NCBI GenBank assembly: GCA_023228665.1
Contig: JALOAR010000002.1
Span: 1-46,999 of the forward strand
Direction: 5' to 3'
Source: Candidatus Colwelliibacteriota bacterium
GTDB taxonomy: Bacteria; Patescibacteriota; Minisyncoccia; UBA6257; Colwellbacteraceae
DNA: 46,999 bases
Shown here: positions 16,006 to 24,010 of the stretch, piece by piece
Layout of the letters: each line of letters opens with the position of its first letter
Numbering within the stretch: the first letter of the stretch is position 1
The notes under the pieces: model-generated
Told to the model about the DNA's origin: nothing
Database searches by the model: none
What the model saw: the letters and a program-made list of their open reading frames with translations, nothing else
Position numbers and translations under genes: made by a program

Positions 16006-17460
16006 TTATAATTCCTCAAGATCTAATGTCTGGGTTATATTTATTTGATTAATAAATTCCGGATAATGGCTCACAATTATAAGAGCGCCTTCATATCGAT
16101 TTATTGCTTTCGCTATAACCGGTATATGACGGAAATTTATATGATTTGTCGGCTCGTCTAGAATTAATAACCCCGGACGGGAAAATACCAGTCTCGCCAT
16201 AGATACTAATCCTTTCTGACCTTCAGATAAGGATTTTACCTTATTGTTTATTATATCTTTAGCAAGAAGAAATCCGGCAGCAGTCGAACGCAGATCCTCT
16301 TCTCCTCCTTCAATCATCGATTCCGCAAGCACATTGTATACTGTTTCTTCCGGATCTAAGGTAGAAAAATCTTGTCTATAATAGCCAATTCTAGTTTCAG
16401 GCAAAATTTCAACGCCTTTCGTATCTTTTTTTATTAAAGATTCTAATAAGGTAGTTTTTCCTATGCCGTTCGGCCCCTTTATTAAAAGCCTGTCTTTTTT
16501 CTTCAAGGCAATATTAACCTTCTTTTTAACAGACTTATCATTCTTCATTATGCTTACAGAGCTTATTTTTATAATATCTCCGGAAATATCTTCTTGCGCC
16601 GGTATTGCAAAATCACGGATAGTTTTGTCTTCTTGCCTCATCTCAACTTTATCTGATTCTAATTCATCAACTTTTTTGCGCATCTTCGCCGCCACGTCGC
16701 GCAAATGTCCGCCTTTTTGGGCGAAAAATCCCATTTGCTCCTTGCGATTTTCAATATCCCTTTCAAGCCTTACATTTTTCATTCTTTCTCTTTCTATTCT
16801 CGCCTCGATTTCTTTTACTACATCAAAATAATTGCCCGTATACTGCTCAATTTTTTGAGTATGCGCGTCAAGATATAAAACACCGTCAGTAAAGGAATTT
16901 AAAAAATCGGCATCATGGGAAATGACAATGCATGTTTTTTTATAATCAATAAGAAATTGCTTTAGCGCCGCTATTCCGGCTTTATCAAGATTATTAGTTG
17001 GCTCGTCAAGTAATAATATGTCCGGATCCTGTATTAGGGCAAAAGCAAGTAATAATCTCGCCTGTTGTCCGCCGGAAAAATCACCGACTTTTTTTTCAAG
17101 CGAAGCTGATAAATTAACAGCAGCTGTAGCTTTTTCTATTCTTGGATCTATATCATATATTTTCTCTTCAAAAGCTTCCTCAAAAAAATCCCGGACTGTC
17201 ATATCAAGCTTTTCTCTTGGTATAACTTGCCTTGCCGTCGCAACTGACATCCTGTCGTTAATAGCTATAGAACCGTCATCTGGTTTTAATTCGCCGGTTA
17301 TAAGCTTAAAAATAGTCGTCTTTCCGGCGCCGTTCTGGCCCATTATCGTTATCTTGTTTCCTTGGCGCACAGAAAAACTCACCTCATTTAAAATAGGCTT
17401 ATTATATCCATAACCGTAGGATACATCGTTGAACCTTAATATTACGTCGCCTTTTGGCAT
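16006..17460 (-). CDS. ABC-F family ATPase (ribosome-associated type)
   Basis: A 484-aa protein with two ABC domains and no membrane segments. Domain 1: Walker A GQNGAGKTT (residues 41-49), signature FSGGQQARLLLA, Walker B DILLLDEPTNNLD. Linker (about 210-290) is long, charged and helical, as in the P-site tRNA interaction motif. Domain 2: Walker A GPNGIGKTT, signature LSEGQKGLVSMARL, Walker B LLILDEPTNHINF. The signature of domain 2 departs from LSGGQ. ABC-F proteins bind the ribosomal E site and act in translation or antibiotic protection; which subfamily this is cannot be said. It converges with the helicase gene. Confidence 0.92.
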   Translation of the reverse strand: MPKGDVILRFNDVSYGYGYNKPILNEVSFSVRQGNKITIMGQNGAGKTTIFKLITGELKPDDGSIAINDRMSVATARQVIPREKLDMTVRDFFEEAFEEKIYDIDPRIEKATAAVNLSASLEKKVGDFSGGQQARLLLAFALIQDPDILLLDEPTNNLDKAGIAALKQFLIDYKKTCIVISHDADFLNSFTDGVLYLDAHTQKIEQYTGNYFDVVKEIEARIERERMKNVRLERDIENRKEQMGFFAQKGGHLRDVAAKMRKKVDELESDKVEMRQEDKTIRDFAIPAQEDISGDIIKISSVSIMKNDKSVKKKVNIALKKKDRLLIKGPNGIGKTTLLESLIKKDTKGVEILPETRIGYYRQDFSTLDPEETVYNVLAESMIEGGEEDLRSTAAGFLLAKDIINNKVKSLSEGQKGLVSMARLVFSRPGLLILDEPTNHINFRHIPVIAKAINRYEGALIIVSHYPEFINQINITQTLDLEEL

Positions 17461-17781
17461 TGAACCTGGCTAAGGTTACATTATAAGACTCCTTTTTTCA
17501 ATAGAAATTAAACAACTTGCCAATTCCTCTCGAACGAAGTGAGGTGGAAATTGGCACCCTCCGACTTGTCTCGCCGTAGTCTTGAGCGACTTGTTCCAAG
17601 CAAAGTCGAGGAAAGTCGAAGGATGAGGGCGGAAGGCGAGCTATATTATGTTTGTCATTCCCGCGAAAGCGGGAATCCAGGTCTGTATTTTTGGAATTTG
17701 TATTTCAGGATTCAGGTTTCAAGTTCCAAGATTCAGGATTTATGAGTTGGATTTTGTGAATTGTAAGTTTATTATTATTTT
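17461..17781. other. 320-bp intergenic stretch holding imperfect palindromes and a REP-like hairpin
   Basis: No credible coding frame; small ORFs here lack support. It contains a cruciform-like palindrome at 17518-17556 (TGCCAATT with AATTGGCA, inner CCTC/GAGG), a larger imperfect palindrome at about 17557-17626 (CCCTCCGACTT ... AAGTCGAAGGATGAGGG), a REP-like hairpin at 17654-17680, and an AT-rich tail with repeated TTCAGGATT/CAAG motifs. Similar GC-rich inverted modules occur near 36791-36815. Confidence 0.6.
17654..17680. repeat. REP-like hairpin with GAAA tetraloop
   Basis: ATTCCCGC-GAAA-GCGGGAAT (17657-17676) inside GTCATTCC...AATCCAGG. This core is a common dispersed intergenic repeat of many bacteria, usually of the REP/MITE type. 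Only one copy lies in this window. Confidence 0.65.
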
Positions 17782-18201
17782 ATGGAAACTGTTAAAAAGC
17801 TTTCCTTTATTCTTATTCTTTTTGGAATAGGAGCGGTTATAGGGAGCTGGATAGTTGCGGAAAATATTTCCAAGCAAATAAAAAAAAGAGAAGAGCTGAC
17901 GCCTGAACAAGTTGTCGCTTCTTTTTATGGAAAATGGAAAAATGACCAAAACCCTTTTTCAGACGGATTTCATACTTTTAAAGTAGATATAACAGATAAT
18001 TTTAAAAGTTTTCTTATAGATTTTTCCGAAGACTTCGATCCGGTTGTGTGTTCTAATGAATTTCCATCAAATTATTCCCTTAGCCAAGCCGAAATAGAAG
18101 GGGATAGTGCTAGAATATTTTTTGAAGGCACAAGCCACGCAGTGGTTAATCTTAAAATGTTTAATAACCGCTGGCTTATAGACTCTGTAGTATGTAAATA
18201 A
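17782..18201 (+). CDS. Hypothetical membrane-anchored protein
   Basis: A 139-aa protein with one N-terminal membrane segment (about residues 8-27, LSFILILFGIGAVIGSWIVA) and an extracytoplasmic domain. LTPEQVVASFYGKWKN followed by alternating strands resembles DUF3828/NTF2-like domains; two Cys (in VVCSNEF and the terminal VVCK) could form a disulfide. TATTAT ends 6 bases before ATG. It converges with another small anchored protein (18240) of similar design; the two may be functionally linked, but nothing proves it. Confidence 0.65.
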   Translation: METVKKLSFILILFGIGAVIGSWIVAENISKQIKKREELTPEQVVASFYGKWKNDQNPFSDGFHTFKVDITDNFKSFLIDFSEDFDPVVCSNEFPSNYSLSQAEIEGDSARIFFEGTSHAVVNLKMFNNRWLIDSVVCK

Positions 18202-18230
18202 AAAAAAGATGCCTTATTCAGACATCTTTC
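18202..18230. terminator. Bidirectional terminator
   Basis: AAAGATG (18205-18211) pairs with CATCTTT (18223-18229); the seven-A run on its 5' side becomes a U run on the minus strand. Confidence 0.75.
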
Positions 18231-18239
18231 TAAAATAGT

Positions 18240-18668
18240 TTAATTGGCGTTCTGGTTTATCTTCCATTTTCCGTCATTTAGCTTCATTTCATAAGTCACA
18301 GGATAAGTCATTTTTTGAACGCCTCTTACAAGTTCCGCCTGAATAAATGCTTTATCTCCAGATACCGTAACCCCTAATACTTTAAAGCTGTAAAAAGGAT
18401 CTGTTTGTAACTTTTTTTCGCGAAGGCATTTATTTGACCAGTTATCAAAATCTTTCAATAAATAATCGCTGAATTCATCGCAATTTCCGGTAATTCTTGC
18501 TTCAAATGCCCGGCTGAAATCTTTTTTTGCCAATAAACCCCTGTTGATGTAAATGTCTGTAGTGGATAACAATAAAAAACCTGCCAAAACAAATACAAGT
18601 AAGATAGCGACAAAATAAGCAACTATATTTTTTTGTTTTTCTTTCTTTGTAAAAGGCTTCTTTTTCAT
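18240..18668 (-). CDS. Hypothetical membrane-anchored protein, NTF2-like
   Basis: About 142 aa. A basic N-terminus (PFTKKEKQKN) precedes one membrane segment (VAYFVAILLVFVLAGFLLL), then an extracytoplasmic domain with FSRAFEARITGNCDEF and YEMKLNDGKWKIN, the pattern of NTF2-like domains. The upstream ATG at 18677 overlaps a perfect TATAAT (18676-18681), so the start at 18668, 7 bases past that box, is preferred. Two Cys (residues ~63 and ~80) may pair. Function unknown. Confidence 0.62.
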   Translation of the reverse strand: MKKKPFTKKEKQKNIVAYFVAILLVFVLAGFLLLSTTDIYINRGLLAKKDFSRAFEARITGNCDEFSDYLLKDFDNWSNKCLREKKLQTDPFYSFKVLGVTVSGDKAFIQAELVRGVQKMTYPVTYEMKLNDGKWKINQNAN

Positions 18669-18675
18669 CCGTTTC

Positions 18676-18681
18676 ATTATA
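18676..18681 (-). promoter_or_regulatory. -10 box, leaderless spacing
   Basis: TATAAT on the minus strand, 7 bases before the ATG at 18668. Confidence 0.45.
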
Positions 18682-18744
18682 ACATTGCAACTCGTTTTTT
18701 AACGCTGTTTCTTTATGAAAACAGCGTTATTTTAAAATATAATT

Positions 18745-18783
18745 ATAAACAAGCCCTGAAATTTAATATCAGGGCTTGTTTAT
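18745..18783 (-). terminator. Intrinsic terminator of the 18792 gene
   Basis: A 15-bp stem (18745-18759 with 18769-18783) around CAAGCCCTGA/TCAGGGCTTG. A second hairpin, AACGCTGTTT/AAACAGCGTT, lies at 18701-18728. Confidence 0.8.
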
Positions 18784-18791
18784 AAGCTTAA

Positions 18792-19481
18792 TTATTTTAA
18801 TTGGAAAGAGCTTCCCGACAAAAAGAATTTATCTTCATACTCGCTCCATTTATCAGTTATCGTATTAAATGACACTGTCCAAATATCTTCCTCGTCCCAA
18901 ATAAGAAAAATAAGGGCTTTAAAATCCACGCTTTGTTGGGTAAGAGATATTTCTAAAGCCGAAGCATCTTTTCCATCAATCTTAGTTGCCCATATTTTTT
19001 CGATAGAAACAGAAGAAGATATTTTCTTAAGCTCATTGCTGATAAAATTTATATATTCTTCTTTAGTCTGTCCCTGAAGATTATCCTTTGTTATTGCAAA
19101 ATAGCTCCTAAATCCTATATTTTCCGCTCCAGAATTATTTAAAACTTCATTTGTATTAACAGCTATGGCTAAAATTCCTTCTTGAGGAGGTCTGCTCTCC
19201 CAGCCCGGCGGGGGAGTTATTTGAAAATTATCAGTAACAATATTATTGCCTGATAAAACAGTTTGTGATTCTTGGCTGGCAGATAATTGCTCTGTCTGCT
19301 CGCTCTCTGTACTCGTTAGTGACTCTTCGAGCTGATCTTCGTTATTTTTATCTTGTTGTTCTGAAATATTTTCATTATTTTCGGCCACATCTCGCTTCAC
19401 GAATAAATCGCCATTTATAAATAAAATAAATCCGCTAATAACCAGAACTGAAAGTATTATATAAATAATCTTATTCTTCAT
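18792..19481 (-). CDS. Hypothetical membrane-anchored protein with acidic linker
   Basis: About 229 aa. One N-terminal membrane segment (IIYIILSVLVISGFILF), an Asn/Glu/Gln/Ser-rich linker to about residue 85, then a beta-rich domain starting ITPPPGWESRPPQEG. That opening and the later FKALIFLIWDEEDIWTVSF fit PsbP/DUF1795-like folds, which often bind other envelope proteins. A longer frame exists to 19511, but TATAAT at 19491-19496 lies 9 bases before the ATG at 19481, so the shorter start is preferred. Function unknown. Confidence 0.65.
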   Translation of the reverse strand: MKNKIIYIILSVLVISGFILFINGDLFVKRDVAENNENISEQQDKNNEDQLEESLTSTESEQTEQLSASQESQTVLSGNNIVTDNFQITPPPGWESRPPQEGILAIAVNTNEVLNNSGAENIGFRSYFAITKDNLQGQTKEEYINFISNELKKISSSVSIEKIWATKIDGKDASALEISLTQQSVDFKALIFLIWDEEDIWTVSFNTITDKWSEYEDKFFLSGSSFQLK

Positions 19482-19490
19482 ATAACAATC

Positions 19491-19496
19491 ATTATA
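19491..19496 (-). promoter_or_regulatory. -10 box, leaderless spacing
   Basis: TATAAT on the minus strand, 9 bases before the ATG at 19481. Confidence 0.45.
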
Positions 19497-19624
19497 ACAA
19501 AAAAACACCAACAGTTTTTATATAAAATATTAATCCACAAAACAAGAAGAATTAATTCTAGTTTTACTGTAAACTTAAGTAATTGTATTATGCCTTTTAA
19601 CTCAAAATTTCAGAACTCCTTAAC

Positions 19625-19650
19625 ATAACCTCGCTAAAAAGCGGGGTTAT
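19625..19650 (-). terminator. Hairpin after tRNA-Gln
   Basis: ATAACCTCGC pairs with GCGGGGTTAT with one G-T wobble, directly downstream of the tRNA on the minus strand. Confidence 0.6.
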
Positions 19651-19654
19651 CTTG

Positions 19655-19725
19655 CTACCGGGCATGGATTCGAACCATGATTGACGGCTTCAAAGGCCGC
19701 TGTCCTACCATTAGACGACCCGGTA
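19655..19725 (-). tRNA. tRNA-Gln (TTG)
   Basis: A full cloverleaf: acceptor TACCGGG/CCCGGTA, D-arm GTCT...GGAC, anticodon arm GCGGC-CTTTGAA-GCCGT with anticodon TTG, T-arm CATGG-TTCGAAT-CCATG. Discriminator G; CCA is not encoded. U1-A72 at the acceptor end is typical of bacterial tRNA-Gln. It is probably charged as Glu-tRNA first and amidated by the GatCAB enzyme encoded in this window. Confidence 0.95.
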
Positions 19726-19854
19726 ATACGGCTTATTCTATAATTGCAAGCAATAAAAGTAAACGATTTGATATTATTAAGCATAAGAAACAATTGGCAT
19801 TTTCTTTAATCAGAAAATAGGTCGATCTTTATAAAACCAAATCTAATTTCAAAA

Positions 19855-20124
19855 ATGATAACAGTCATAAAGAAAGATGGAGCAAAGGAACCGTATGATG
19901 AAGAAAAGCTAAGAAACTCTATAATAGCCGCAGCAAAAGACGCGGGATTTGATGAAGATAGAATCCGGCAAGTTGTTAATAATATTACTCAAAAAGTAAC
20001 GGACCGCATAAGTGGAGAGGAAGAAGTTGCAAGCCATAGGTTAAGAGAAATAATTCTCCGCGAGCTAGATAATATAGAAGCTGAAATAGCAGACGCCTGG
20101 AGAAAATACGAAGCTGCTAAGTAA
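19855..20124 (+). CDS. Second stand-alone ATP-cone domain protein
   Basis: An 89-aa protein consisting of one ATP-cone: MITVIKKDGAKEPYDEEKL, the helical middle AAAKDAGFDEDRIRQVV and the terminal ADAWRKYEAAK. It is closer to the consensus (V-I-K-K-D-G-x-x-E-P-Y/F) than the copy at 13782. It carries no catalytic or DNA-binding part. It may sense ATP/dATP and act on a partner, such as a ribonucleotide reductase encoded elsewhere; this is inference. Confidence 0.78.
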   Translation: MITVIKKDGAKEPYDEEKLRNSIIAAAKDAGFDEDRIRQVVNNITQKVTDRISGEEEVASHRLREIILRELDNIEAEIADAWRKYEAAK

Positions 20125-20137
20125 TGCATTAAAAAAA

Positions 20138-20170
20138 ATAAAAATGGCTCATATATTGAGTCATTTTTAT
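20138..20170. terminator. Bidirectional terminator
   Basis: AAAAATG and CTCA pair with TGAG and CATTTTT, with A/T runs on both sides. It lies between the ATP-cone gene and the end of dnaX. Confidence 0.7.
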
Positions 20171-20207
20171 TTCTAATATTATAAATTTAAATTTTAAAGC
20201 TATATTA

Positions 20208-21314
20208 CTATTTTAAGCTTTCCACTATCGCCACTTCTAAAGGAATTATGGCAAAAGGGGAATACTTTATTTCTCCATAAGCCTCAATAAGAGCTTTTAG
20301 TAATTTTATTACCATTTCCTTATCGCAACTTTTTGCATAAGCTTCAATTTTTTTGATCGTTTCAGAAGTAACTTCATCCTTAAAAACATCCGTCATTTTA
20401 GGATCAAAAGAAGCCACGAGAACTCTGCGCAAATAATGTATTAAATCTTTTGTAAGCTGGGAAAGGTTATACCCGGCCTCATTTATAATAGATAAGCTTT
20501 CTAAAGCGCCGGCGAGGTCTTTTTCTATCAGTTTCCCCGCAAGAAATTCGGTTTTTTCCAATCCGGCCTTGCCGATTATTCTCTCTACTTCTGGAAGAGT
20601 TATTTCTTTATCTTCCATGGTAATAACTTGCTCGAACAAAGATTCTGCATCCCTAAAACTTCCTTCTCCCGCTGAAGCAATAAGTTCTAAAGCCTCATCA
20701 TTAATTTTTACGCCTTCTGCTTCAGCTATTTTTTTCAGTTTTTCAGTTATTTTAATTATAGGAATTCTCTTAAAAGAAAACCTTTGCGTTCTTGATATTA
20801 TCGTGGCAGGCAGCTTGTCATATTCAGTAGTGGCAAGAATAAATATAACGTGTGCAGGCGGTTCCTCTAATATTTTAAGCAAGGCATTAAAAGCTTCTTT
20901 TGTTAATTGGTGAACTTCATCAATTATAAAAACTTTTTTGTTTGAGTGGGTAGGGGACATCCTCGCGCCTTCTTTTAATTCTCTTATTTCATCTATGCCG
21001 CGATTGGAAGCGGCATCTATTTCAACCACGTCAAGAGAATTTCCATTATCTATTTCCAGGCATCGAGCGCATTCGTTACAAGGCTCGCCAAGCTCTCTGA
21101 ATTTTTCATCTGAATTCCTCTTTTCGCAATTAGCAAGCTTCGCTAATATTCTCGCAACAGATGTCTTTCCGCAGCCTCTCGGTCCGTAAAAAAGGTAAGC
21201 ATGCGAAAGTCTTCCAGATTTCGCTGCGTTTCTTAAAACTTCAGAAACCGAATCCTGACCCACAAGATCTGATAATTTTTGAGGCCTATACCTCCTATAT
21301 ATTGCAAATGCCAT
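20208..21314 (-). CDS. dnaX: DNA polymerase III clamp-loader subunit gamma (DnaX), short form
   Basis: A 368-aa AAA+ ATPase that loads the sliding clamp. Motifs: RRYRPQKLSDLVGQ, Walker A GPRGCGKTSVARI, zinc-binding Cys in ANCEKR and EPCNECARC, Walker B VFIIDEVHQLT, sensor 1 ILATTEYDKLPATIISR and the SRC-like SRTQRFSFK arginine-finger region, where the usual Cys is Thr. It ends after the collar domain, so it lacks the tau extension that binds the polymerase core and DnaB in larger bacteria. Divergent from the wall operon starting at 21401. Confidence 0.94.
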   Translation of the reverse strand: MAFAIYRRYRPQKLSDLVGQDSVSEVLRNAAKSGRLSHAYLFYGPRGCGKTSVARILAKLANCEKRNSDEKFRELGEPCNECARCLEIDNGNSLDVVEIDAASNRGIDEIRELKEGARMSPTHSNKKVFIIDEVHQLTKEAFNALLKILEEPPAHVIFILATTEYDKLPATIISRTQRFSFKRIPIIKITEKLKKIAEAEGVKINDEALELIASAGEGSFRDAESLFEQVITMEDKEITLPEVERIIGKAGLEKTEFLAGKLIEKDLAGALESLSIINEAGYNLSQLTKDLIHYLRRVLVASFDPKMTDVFKDEVTSETIKKIEAYAKSCDKEMVIKLLKALIEAYGEIKYSPFAIIPLEVAIVESLK

Positions 21315-21400
21315 AATTAATTAAAACGTTTGAACCTAATCACTTCCTCTTCTTTATGTCTTCCATTATAAGTCAAGCAAAGATAAAATAAAGGCTGATA

Positions 21401-22624
21401 ATGAAAGTAAAAAAAGCTTTTCTTGCTATATTATGTATATTTTTCGCGGCAGCTGCCGCCTTTTTGGTTTTTGGAATAGATAAAAAACATTCTATTATCG
21501 AATATGGCGACACCCGAGAAAATCCTTCACAAAACGGTCCGATATCCGAAAACTTACCTGCTGTTGCCGGCATATCGGCATCCCAAGAGTTAGACAGCCT
21601 GAAAGTTGTTCCTTCTGATATATTAGTGCCACCAAGCGCTTTTATTGCCCCTGAAGAAATTAAAGCAATATATGTAACCCAATGGTCTGCATCTTCTTCT
21701 GCTAAAATGAGTTATTTGACATCTTTAATTGAGGAAACAGAAGCAAACGCAATGGTTATTGATATTAAAGACTACTCTGGAAAAATATCTTATAAAACTG
21801 GAGATAATGAAATATCAAAATATGGAGCAGAAGATCCTAAAATTAGAGATATTTCCTCATTAATAGAGTCTCTTCATAAAAAAAATATTTATGTCATAGC
21901 CAGAGTAGTCGTATTTCAAGATCCTTCTTTTGCCTTAGCAAGGCCGGATCTAGCTATTAAAAACAGTAAAACGGGAGAAATATGGCTAGATAACAAAGAG
22001 CTTGCCTGGATGGATCCCTCATCGCAAGAAGTATGGGACTATAACATTCGTATAGCTAAAAACGCCTTATTAAAAGGATTTGATGAAGTAAACTTTGACT
22101 ACATAAGGTTTCCTTCAGACGGCAATCTCGGCGATATGTCCTTCCCTATATATAATGAAACAAAAACAAAAAAAGTGATTATGGAAGAATTTTTTTCTTA
22201 TCTCCGCGAATCGCTTAAAGGACATATTATCTCCGCCGACATATTCGGACTGGTTACCAGCGCTTCAGGCGATATGGGTATAGGCCAGAACCTTGAAGAT
22301 ACTTTCGGTAATTTTGATTTTATATGTCCTATGGTTTACCCTTCGCATTTTGCATCCGGGTTTATCGGGCTTGAAAATCCAGCCAAATTTCCATACGAAG
22401 TGGTAAAATATTCAATGTCACAAGCCCAAAAAAGGCTGTTATTATCCGGTAAAGAAAATTTATCTAAATTAAGGCCGTGGATTCAAGATTTTAGCCTAAG
22501 GCACGAATATAAAAAAGAAGAAGTCGCATCCCAGATTCAAGCTGTATTAGAAACATCCAACACTGGATGGATGATATGGGATCCGGCTAATAATTACACT
22601 AAAGAAGGATTTGTTAAGCAATGA
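21401..22624 (+). CDS. Secreted DUF4015-like putative glycoside hydrolase
   Basis: A 407-aa protein with an N-terminal signal anchor (AFLAILCIFFAAAAAFLVFG), a spacer, and a TIM-barrel-like domain of the DUF4015/putative glycosyl hydrolase family (PF13200): IKAIYVTQWSASSSAKM, AMVIDIKDYSGKISY, YVIARVVVFQDPSFA, LAWMDPSSQEVWDYN, EVNFDYIRFPSDG and FDFICPMVYPSHF. Conserved acidic residues in the DYIRFPSDG strand are candidates for catalysis. It overlaps the next gene by 4 bases (ATGA), so the two are coupled. Acts on the wall or surface glycan by inference. Confidence 0.85.
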   Translation: MKVKKAFLAILCIFFAAAAAFLVFGIDKKHSIIEYGDTRENPSQNGPISENLPAVAGISASQELDSLKVVPSDILVPPSAFIAPEEIKAIYVTQWSASSSAKMSYLTSLIEETEANAMVIDIKDYSGKISYKTGDNEISKYGAEDPKIRDISSLIESLHKKNIYVIARVVVFQDPSFALARPDLAIKNSKTGEIWLDNKELAWMDPSSQEVWDYNIRIAKNALLKGFDEVNFDYIRFPSDGNLGDMSFPIYNETKTKKVIMEEFFSYLRESLKGHIISADIFGLVTSASGDMGIGQNLEDTFGNFDFICPMVYPSHFASGFIGLENPAKFPYEVVKYSMSQAQKRLLLSGKENLSKLRPWIQDFSLRHEYKKEEVASQIQAVLETSNTGWMIWDPANNYTKEGFVKQ

Positions 22625-23985
22625 GCTATATAAAAAGCATATTCAGCAAAAAAGTTCCTATCGGCGTAGTTATAACTTTGCTTATTTTGATAGTAATCGG
22701 CTTTTTCTCTTTTATTTTTATATCTAAAGAAAAATTAAACTACACTTTATTTGTCGGAGATATGTCTGTTACGCCTGAAGAACTCGAATTTGGATCTATT
22801 CCTGCTCTTGGCGATTTTGATTTTTTCAATAAAGTGAAAAACAGTTTTTTGGAAAATAAAGCTGATTTTATGGAAGCCAACCTTTCCGAAATGATTATTC
22901 GCGTATATATAAAAGGAGAAAATAAATACGAAGCACCTATATTAACGAAGGGCAGGGAAGGCTCGTGGTGGGAAACTCCTGCCGGCATATACAAAATAGA
23001 AACGATGGAAAAAAATCATTTTTCTTCCTTCGGCCATGTTTATCAGCCTTGGAGCATGTCTTTCCAAGGGAATTTTTTCATACATGGATGGCCTTATTAT
23101 CCAAGCGGAATGCCCGTTGAATCAGAATATTCTGGAGGATGCATAAGGTTAAGCGATGAATCTGCGAAAGAAATATTCAAAATGGCATATATGGACATGC
23201 CTATTATCGTTTTTGAGGAAGATTTTAATTCAGATGGATTCGTTTACCATTCAAAACCGCCCGAACTCTCTGCTAGCGCTTATTTAGTAGCTGATATTAT
23301 GAACAACTATGTCCTTCTTGATAAAAACCGCTCCGAAATTATGCCTATAGCATCCATAACCAAACTAATGACCGCTCTTATCGCCGGAGAATTTATTAAC
23401 CTTGATAAGGAAATATATGTTCCAGAAGAAGCTTTAATACAAACTTCAAAGCCTCGCCTTAGCGTTGGAGAAAAAATATCAGCATATGATCTTCTTTTTC
23501 CTCTTCTTATGGAATCTTCAAACGAAGCCGCTGAAGTATTCGCTCGCAACACAAGCAAAAATTGGTATATATCGCTTATGAACCGAAAAGCCTCATCAAT
23601 AGGAATGCTTCATACAGAATTTGCCGATCCTTCCGGAATAGATAAAGAAAACAAATCCACTTGCATGGACTTGTTTAACTTATCAAAGTACATTTTTAAT
23701 AATCGAAGCTTTATTTTTAAAATATCGGCAGGAAGAATGGAAAAATCAGCTTATGGAGAACCTTCTTTTAAAAATCTTAGCAACTTCAATCTCTTTAGCG
23801 AGAATCAAGCTTTTATTGGAGGCAAAGTTGGAAAAACAACCGCCGCAAAAGAAACCTTTCTCGGCGTTTTTAATCTTGATTTTTCCGAAGAAAAACGCCC
23901 GATAGCAATAATAATTCTTGGATCTAACGATGTTTATAGCGATACTGTTAAAGTGCTTGATTGGCTGAAATCCAATTATCAATAA
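22621..23985 (+). CDS. Fusion of L,D-transpeptidase (YkuD) and S11 D-Ala-D-Ala carboxypeptidase-like domains
   Basis: A 454-aa envelope protein. N-terminal membrane segment (about residues 13-33), then a YkuD domain (about 100-200) with GSWWETPAGIYKI, the catalytic His in FFIHGWPY and the nucleophile motif SGGCIRLSD. An S11 domain follows (about 220-450): SITK nucleophile box, SSN box, and a third box reading GKTTAAKETF where S11 enzymes have KTG. The protein could combine 3-3 cross-linking with D-Ala trimming. Whether the S11 half is active is uncertain because of the KTG-to-KTT change. It sits between the DUF4015 gene and scpA in one operon. Confidence 0.88.
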   Translation: MSYIKSIFSKKVPIGVVITLLILIVIGFFSFIFISKEKLNYTLFVGDMSVTPEELEFGSIPALGDFDFFNKVKNSFLENKADFMEANLSEMIIRVYIKGENKYEAPILTKGREGSWWETPAGIYKIETMEKNHFSSFGHVYQPWSMSFQGNFFIHGWPYYPSGMPVESEYSGGCIRLSDESAKEIFKMAYMDMPIIVFEEDFNSDGFVYHSKPPELSASAYLVADIMNNYVLLDKNRSEIMPIASITKLMTALIAGEFINLDKEIYVPEEALIQTSKPRLSVGEKISAYDLLFPLLMESSNEAAEVFARNTSKNWYISLMNRKASSIGMLHTEFADPSGIDKENKSTCMDLFNLSKYIFNNRSFIFKISAGRMEKSAYGEPSFKNLSNFNLFSENQAFIGGKVGKTTAAKETFLGVFNLDFSEEKRPIAIIILGSNDVYSDTVKVLDWLKSNYQ

Positions 23986-24010
23986 TATTGCAATCAGTAT
24001 ATTTTAAACC

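Noticed and set aside
17539..17830. Two overlapping short plus-strand ORFs
   Set aside because: They read through palindromic repeats and AT-rich spacer; the real gene starts at 17782 with a suitable -10 box.
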